Made by a program: the position numbers and the translations under genes | In this document: in pieces, positions 59,801-64,000 of the stretch | Position numbering within the stretch: position 1 is the stretch's first letter | How the letters are laid out: each line of letters starts with the position of its first letter | Source of the DNA: Kitasatospora viridis | GTDB lineage: Bacteria > Actinomycetota > Actinomycetes > Streptomycetales > Streptomycetaceae | DNA length: 64,000 nt | NCBI RefSeq assembly: GCF_007829815.1 | Contig: NZ_VIWT01000006.1 | Span: 1 to 64,000, forward strand | Direction: 5' to 3' | Notes under the pieces: generated by a model | The model's input: only the letters and a program-made list of their open reading frames with translations | Databases searched by the model: none | Told to the model about the DNA's origin: nothing

Positions 59801-62800
59801 CGACGACATCAGCATCGACGACGACTTCTTCGCCCTCGGCGGCCACTCGCTGCTCGCCACCCGCCTGGCCGCCCGGGCCCGCACCGAGCACGGCATCGAC
59901 TTCACCATCGGCGACCTCTTCCAGGCCCCCACCATCGCCGCCCTGGCCGAGCGGATCGCCGACGCCCCCGCACCCTCCCGGCCCGCCCTGACGGCGGCTC
60001 AGCGGCCCGAGCGGCTGCCGCTCTCCTTCGCCCAGCGCCGGCTCTGGTTCCTGGCCCAGGCCGAGGGCCCCTCCGCCACCTACAACGTCACCCTCGGCCT
60101 GCGGCTGCGCGGCCCGCTCGACGCCGCCGCGCTGGAGGCCGCCCTCGGCGACGTGGTCCGGCGGCACGAGGCGCTGCGCACCGTCTTCGGTGAACAGGAC
60201 GGCACCCCGTACCAGCGCGTCCTGGACGCCCCCGGCACCGGCCTGCTCACCGTCACCGACCGCCCCAGCGACGAACTCGCCGGCCACACCTTCGACCTCG
60301 CCGCCGACCTGCCCGTGCACGCCTACCTGCGGCCCGAGGGGCCCGAGGAGCACGTGCTGGTGCTGGTCGTCCACCACATCGCCGGGGACGGCGCCTCGCT
60401 CGGCCCGCTCTACCGCGACCTCGCCGACGCCTACCGGGCCCGCCTGGACGGCGCCGCGCCGCAGTGGACGCCGCTGCCGGTGCAGTACGCCGACCACGCG
60501 CTCTGGCAGCGCGAGCTGCTCGGCGCCGAGGGCGACCCGCAGAGCCTGGCGGGCCGTCAGCTCGCCCACTGGCGCGAGGCCCTGGCCGGCCTGCCCGACG
60601 AGCTGGCGCTGCCGCTGGACCGCCCCCGCCCCCCGGTGGCGAGCCACCGCGGCACCGTCCTGCCGGTCGAGCTCGACGCCGCCCTGCACGCCCGGCTCGG
60701 CGAGCTCGCCACCGAGCACGGCGTCACCCTCTTCATGGTCCTGCAGGCCGCCTACGCCACCCTGCTGCACCGCTTCGGCGCCGGCACCGACCTGCCGATC
60801 GGCACCCCCGTGGCCGGTCGCCTCGACGAGGCGCTCACCGACCTGGTCGGCTACTTCGCCAACACCCTGGTGCTGCGCACCGACCTGTCCGGCCGCCCGA
60901 GCTTCGCCGAGCTGCTGCGCCGGGTCCGGGAGGCCGACCTGGCCGCCTTCGACCACCAGGACCTGCCCTTCGAGTCGCTGGTCGAGGAGCTCAACCCGGC
61001 CCGCTCGCTGGCCCGCCACCCGCTCTTCCAGGTGATGCTCGCCTTCGCGGGCACCCCGGAGGACGGGCCGGACCTGCCCGGCGTCACGGTCACCGAGGAG
61101 CCGGTCGACTTCGGCACCGCCACCTTCGACCTCACCCTCAGCCTGGTCGAGCGGCTGGCCGCCGACGGCGCCCCGGCCGGGCTGAGCGGCGGCCTGGAGT
61201 ACGCCACCGACCTGTTCGACCGGCAGACCGTCGAGCGGCTCGCCGCCGCGCTGGAGCTGATCCTGCGCCAGGCCGTCGAGGACCCGAGCCGCCCGGTCGC
61301 CGCCCTGGAGGTGCTCGGCGAGGCCGAGCGCGCCGTGCTCGCCGAGTGGAACGACACCGGGCTCGCGGAGCTGACGGAGCCTTATCTGACAGTGCTGCAG
61401 CGGCAGGTCGCGCGGACCCCGCAGGCGGTGGCGCTGGTCTGCGGCGCCCAGCAGCTGACCTTCGCCGAGCTGAACGCCCGGGCCAACCGGCTGGCCCGCG
61501 CGCTCGCCGAGGCCGGTGCCGGACCGGACGCCGTGGTGGCGCTGGCCCTGCCGCGCTCGGTGGAGTCCGTGGTCGCCGTGCTCGCCGTGCTCAAGGCCGG
61601 CGCCGCCTTCCTGTCCCTGGACCCGGGGTACCCGGCGGAGCGGCTCGCCTTCATGCTGGCCGACGCCGCCCCGGCCGTCGTGCTCACCGACGAGGGCTGG
61701 CCGCTGGCCGAGGTGCTGGACGGCCACACCGTGCTGCCCGTGGACGAGGAGCTGTGGTCCTACCAGGACGCCCACGACCTGCCCGACGCCACCGACCCGG
61801 CGCACGCCGCCTACGTCATCCACACCTCCGGCTCCACCGGCCGCCCCAAGGGCGTGCTGGTCACCCGCGGTAACTTCGCCAACCTGCTGGCCGCCCACCG
61901 CGCCGAGCTCACCGCCGCCGCCGAGCGCGCCCGCCCGGGCCGCCCGCTGCGGGTCGCGCTCAGCGCCTCGCTGGCCTTCGACACCGCGCTGGAGGGCTTC
62001 CTCTGGCTCGCCGCCGGGCACGAGCTGCACCTGATCGGCGACGACGTGCGCCGCGACGCCGCCGCCCTGGTGCGCCACGCCGAGCAGGCCCGGCTCGACG
62101 TCCTCGACCTCACCCCCACCTTCGCCGACCAGGTGATCGAGGAGGGCCTGCTCACCCGCTGCCCGCCCGCCCTGCTGACGCTGGGCGGCGAGGCCACCGG
62201 CCAGGCCCTGTGGACCACCCTGCGCCAGGTGCCCGGCCTGGTCGCCTACAACGTCTACGGCCCGACCGAGTGCACCGTCGACGCCCTGCTGCACCCCTTC
62301 GCGGCCACCGAGCGGCCGTTGATCGGCCACCCGCTGGGCAACACGCGCGGCCACGTGCTTGACGAGCAGTTGCGGCCGGTGCCGGCCGGGGTGCCGGGGG
62401 AGCTGTACCTGGCGGGCGCCGGCCTGGCCCGGGGCTACCTGAACCGGCCGGACCTGACCGCGGAGCGGTTCGTGGCCTGCCCCTTCGAGCCGGGTGCCCG
62501 CATGTACCGCACCGGTGACCTGGTGCGCCGGCGTCCGGACGGGGACCTGGAGTACCTGGGACGCACCGACCACCAGGTCAAGATCCGCGGCTTCCGGATC
62601 GAACTCGGCGAGATCGAGACCGCGTTGACCGCGCAGCCCGGCGTGCTCCAGGCGGCCGTGCTGCCGCACGAGCAGGGGACGGGCGGGGCCCGGCTGGTCG
62701 CCTACCTGGCCGGCCCGCCCGAGCTGGACACCGCCGAGCTGCGCGCCCGGCTCGCGGCCGAACTGCCCGCCCACATGGTGCCCGCCGCCTTCGTCCGGCT

Positions 62801-64000
62801 GGACGCCCTGCCGCTGAACGCCAACGGCAAGCTTGACCGCACCGCCCTGCCCGCACCGGACTTCGCCGCGTTCGCGGGCAGTGGTCGGGCGGCGCGGACG
62901 GCCGAGGAGGAGATCCTCTGCGGGCTGTTCGCCGAGGTGCTCGGGGTCGAGAAGGTCGGGGTGGACGACGACTTCTTCGCGCTGGGCGGTCACTCCCTGC
63001 TGGCGACGCGGCTGTTGAGCCGGGTGCGGTCGGTGCTGGGCGTCGAGCTGGGCGTGCGGGACGTGTTCGAGGCGCCGACAGTCGCCGGGCTCGCCGCCCG
63101 CTCGGGAGCGGTCGCCGGCCGGCCCGTGCTGTCGGCCACGGCCGGGCGCCCGGAGCGGGTGCCGCTCTCCTTCGCCCAGCAGCGGCTCTGGCTGATCGAC
63201 CGGATGGAGGGCCCCAGCGCGCTCTACAACGTGCCGGTCGCGCTGCGCCTGGACGGCGAGTTGGACCAGCAGGCCCTGACGGACGCGCTCGGCGACCTGG
63301 TCGCCCGGCACGAGAGCCTGCGCACCCTGATCGCCGAGACCGACGGCGAGCCGCACCAGCGCGTCCTGCCGGCGGCCCCGCTCGCCCTGGAGCTGTGCGA
63401 CTGCCCGGCCGCCGAGGTGGCCGACGCGGTGGCGCAGGAATCCCGCCGCCCCTTCGACCTGGCCGCCGAGATGCCCTTCCGCGCCACCCTGCTGCGGTCG
63501 GCCGAGGAGCGCCACGTCCTGGTCCTGGTGCTGCACCACATCGCCAGCGACGGCTGGTCGATGGGCCCGCTGCTGCGCGACCTGTCGATGGCCTACGCGG
63601 TGCGGTCCGGCGGCGAACTCCCGGTCTGGGAGGAACTGCCGGTGCAGTACCCGGACTACGCGATCTGGCAGCGCGAGCTGCTGGGGGAGGAGACGGACCC
63701 GGAGAGCCTGGTGGCCCGTCAACTCGCCTACTGGCGTGAGGCGCTGGCGGAGCTGCCGGAGGAGTTGGCGTTGCCGGTGGACCGTTCGCGCGGTGCGGTG
63801 GCCTCGCACCGGGGTGACCGGGTGGTGCTGCCGTTGGGTGCCGAACTGCACCGCGGGTTGGTGGGGTTGTCGCGGGCGCACCGGGTGACGCTGTTCATGA
63901 CGGTGCAGGCCGCGCTCGCCGCGCTGTTGACCCGGTTGGGTGCGGGTACGGACGTGCCGATCGGTTCGGTGGTGGCGGGCCGTTCGGACGAGGCGTTGGA
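56862..64000 (+). CDS. Nonribosomal peptide synthetase, C-A-T-C-A-T-C..., runs off the window
   Basis: Open from GTG 56862 (GAGGT six bases upstream; GTG 56832 and 56844 are in frame) to the window end, at least 2379 residues. Domains: C1 (LHHIAADGWS near 128), A1 (about 465-960; MYTSGSTGRPKGVAVRHRDV, VYGPTETTTFAT), T1 (FFALGGHSLLATRLA near 990), C2 (VHHIAGDGAS near 1171), A2 (about 1505-2010; VIHTSGSTGRPKGVLVTRGN, YNVYGPTECTVDA), T2 (FFALGGHSLLATRLL near 2040), C3 (LHHIASDGWS near 2225), then cut. No epimerase or methyltransferase domain is inserted. By hand alignment the A2 pocket has acidic residues at the GrsA-239 and -278 positions, suggesting a basic amino acid; low certainty. Confidence 0.93.
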   Translation, partial: MIPVSYAQQRLWLVDQIEGPSALYNLPFALRLRGTLDYEALRAATADLVARHESLRTVFPVADSLPVQRILPAEEAQPRFRALDCTPADYPGQRDAACAETFDLSCELPIRVTLFTLSPTEHVLLVVLHHIAADGWSLGPLLRDLAAAYRARLTGRGPDWEPLPIQYADYALWQRDLLGDEQDPESLTARQLDHWRTTLAGLPEELELPTDRPRPPAPSGAADSVDLAWGAELHTALLDLARTHRTTLFTVLQAGLAALFTRLGAGTDIPIGTGVAGRGDEALDELVGFFVNSLVLRADTSGDPGFAELLGRVREAQLDAFAHQEIPFERLVEELNPPRALGRHPLFQTLLVLQNHGQEAELDLPGLESATEPIGLRVAKFDLNIGIAEEHDSDGAPAGLTGSIEYAADVYDRATVAGLADRLGRLLAAAAADPDAPITTLDILGPEEQHRILTEWNATDAPRWTGTLAERFEQQADRTPHATALAHDGGTLDYAELDARANRLAHHLISLGVGPETPVAMLMERSVEVVVATLAVLKAGGCYVPMHPGLPPERMTGVLADTGAPVLLTDRADPGFPHDAAVVRPGDEAGAPDHRPAVPTHPDQLAYAMYTSGSTGRPKGVAVRHRDVLDLAADRRWQDGRHQRVLLHSPHAFDAATYEIWTPLLAGGTVVVAPPGALDATALHAVTTRHSVTAVFLTKALFDLIAEQAPETFAALQVVCTGGEAASGTLMRRVLDACPELLLAHVYGPTETTTFATHHHLTHADLDGPRVPIGAPLDNMRSYVLDARLRPVPPGVPGELYIAGAGLARGYLNRSSLTAERFVACPFDSGARMYRTGDLVRLSAEGAVEFLGRIDGQVKLRGFRIELGEIEAALSRHPAVRQVIVIPREDRPGDTRLVAYCTVNSQLDPAELRTFAGTVLPGYMVPSAVVIMDALPLNANGKVDRRALPAPELAADGEGRAPRDQREQVLCELFGDLLGIDDISIDDDFFALGGHSLLATRLAARARTEHGIDFTIGDLFQAPTIAALAERIADAPAPSRPALTAAQRPERLPLSFAQRRLWFLAQAEGPSATYNVTLGLRLRGPLDAAALEAALGDVVRRHEALRTVFGEQDGTPYQRVLDAPGTGLLTVTDRPSDELAGHTFDLAADLPVHAYLRPEGPEEHVLVLVVHHIAGDGASLGPLYRDLADAYRARLDGAAPQWTPLPVQYADHALWQRELLGAEGDPQSLAGRQLAHWREALAGLPDELALPLDRPRPPVASHRGTVLPVELDAALHARLGELATEHGVTLFMVLQAAYATLLHRFGAGTDLPIGTPVAGRLDEALTDLVGYFANTLVLRTDLSGRPSFAELLRRVREADLAAFDHQDLPFESLVEELNPARSLARHPLFQVMLAFAGTPEDGPDLPGVTVTEEPVDFGTATFDLTLSLVERLAADGAPAGLSGGLEYATDLFDRQTVERLAAALELILRQAVEDPSRPVAALEVLGEAERAVLAEWNDTGLAELTEPYLTVLQRQVARTPQAVALVCGAQQLTFAELNARANRLARALAEAGAGPDAVVALALPRSVESVVAVLAVLKAGAAFLSLDPGYPAERLAFMLADAAPAVVLTDEGWPLAEVLDGHTVLPVDEELWSYQDAHDLPDATDPAHAAYVIHTSGSTGRPKGVLVTRGNFANLLAAHRAELTAAAERARPGRPLRVALSASLAFDTALEGFLWLAAGHELHLIGDDVRRDAAALVRHAEQARLDVLDLTPTFADQVIEEGLLTRCPPALLTLGGEATGQALWTTLRQVPGLVAYNVYGPTECTVDALLHPFAATERPLIGHPLGNTRGHVLDEQLRPVPAGVPGELYLAGAGLARGYLNRPDLTAERFVACPFEPGARMYRTGDLVRRRPDGDLEYLGRTDHQVKIRGFRIELGEIETALTAQPGVLQAAVLPHEQGTGGARLVAYLAGPPELDTAELRARLAAELPAHMVPAAFVRLDALPLNANGKLDRTALPAPDFAAFAGSGRAARTAEEEILCGLFAEVLGVEKVGVDDDFFALGGHSLLATRLLSRVRSVLGVELGVRDVFEAPTVAGLAARSGAVAGRPVLSATAGRPERVPLSFAQQRLWLIDRMEGPSALYNVPVALRLDGELDQQALTDALGDLVARHESLRTLIAETDGEPHQRVLPAAPLALELCDCPAAEVADAVAQESRRPFDLAAEMPFRATLLRSAEERHVLVLVLHHIASDGWSMGPLLRDLSMAYAVRSGGELPVWEELPVQYPDYAIWQRELLGEETDPESLVARQLAYWREALAELPEELALPVDRSRGAVASHRGDRVVLPLGAELHRGLVGLSRAHRVTLFMTVQAALAALLTRLGAGTDVPIGSVVAGRSDEAL

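Noticed and set aside
58389..63881. 1830-codon minus-strand open frame
   Set aside because: Antisense shadow of the large NRPS, with no recognisable domain.

Overview
The window comes from a very G+C-rich actinomycete, most likely Streptomycetaceae (Streptomyces or Kitasatospora). Nearly all genes end their codons in G or C, GTG starts are common, and the gene families are typical of that group: tandem AfsR/SARP regulators, a DUF397 remnant, MbtH, GlmS/GlmE, STAND NTPases and many IS5-type elements. The genus cannot be settled from this sequence alone.

Left part (1-11.6 kb): the 3' end of metE; a relic that looks like a nickel/cobalt transporter; a trypco2 gene next to a trypsin-STAND-repeat protein (a conflict or self-recognition type pair); a divergent HxlR regulator and NmrA/QOR2-like reductase; a secreted poly-gamma-glutamate hydrolase-like protein; an M48 membrane metalloprotease with a small partner gene; and a Crp/Fnr regulator.

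Mobile region (11.6-25 kb): two related IS5-family copies in the same orientation bracket a less G+C-rich block. That block holds a serine recombinase C-terminal remnant, an NlpC/P60-fold protein that lacks its catalytic Cys and His, and a broken DUF397 gene. Beyond it lies a cyclase-like protein paired with an nSTAND NTPase. The two share a short Gly-rich motif, and the NTPase is broken by a third IS that carries an ankyrin gene. Two tandem AfsR/SARP regulators, a small secreted protein, fused IS256 and recombinase fragments and a flavin reductase follow.

Peptide locus (25.5-30 kb): four tandem 31-35 residue peptides with an almost identical MKKIAIRKPGAVRLTSAA N-terminus and an ALYG-(S/T)-CGG C-terminal block. 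They are followed by a strong hairpin, a membrane site-2-type metalloprotease with a PqqD-like N-terminus, and a TPR protein. I do not recognise this as a described system. It looks like a peptide maturation or peptide-signalling cassette and is the best candidate for something new.

Metabolic genes (30-34.5 kb): an old-yellow-enzyme reductase, a GNAT acetyltransferase, a small unknown gene, an FAD oxidoreductase and a quinone oxidoreductase with a clear SoxR-type operator.

Nonribosomal peptide cluster (35-64 kb, continuing past the right edge): an HTH-NB-ARC regulator; glutamate mutase S and E subunits (3-methylaspartate supply); an asparaginyl-tRNA-synthetase-like amidation candidate; a GltB-type FMN enzyme; NRPS A-T-C-A-T; NRPS C-A-T-C; stand-alone A-T; type II thioesterase; P450; a GT87-type mannosyltransferase-like protein; MbtH; a TauD/SyrP-like oxygenase; and a large NRPS beginning C-A-T-C-A-T-C. 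The likely product is a peptide with methylaspartate- or methylasparagine-type, hydroxylated and possibly mannosylated residues. No terminal thioesterase, epimerase domain or exporter is inside the window.
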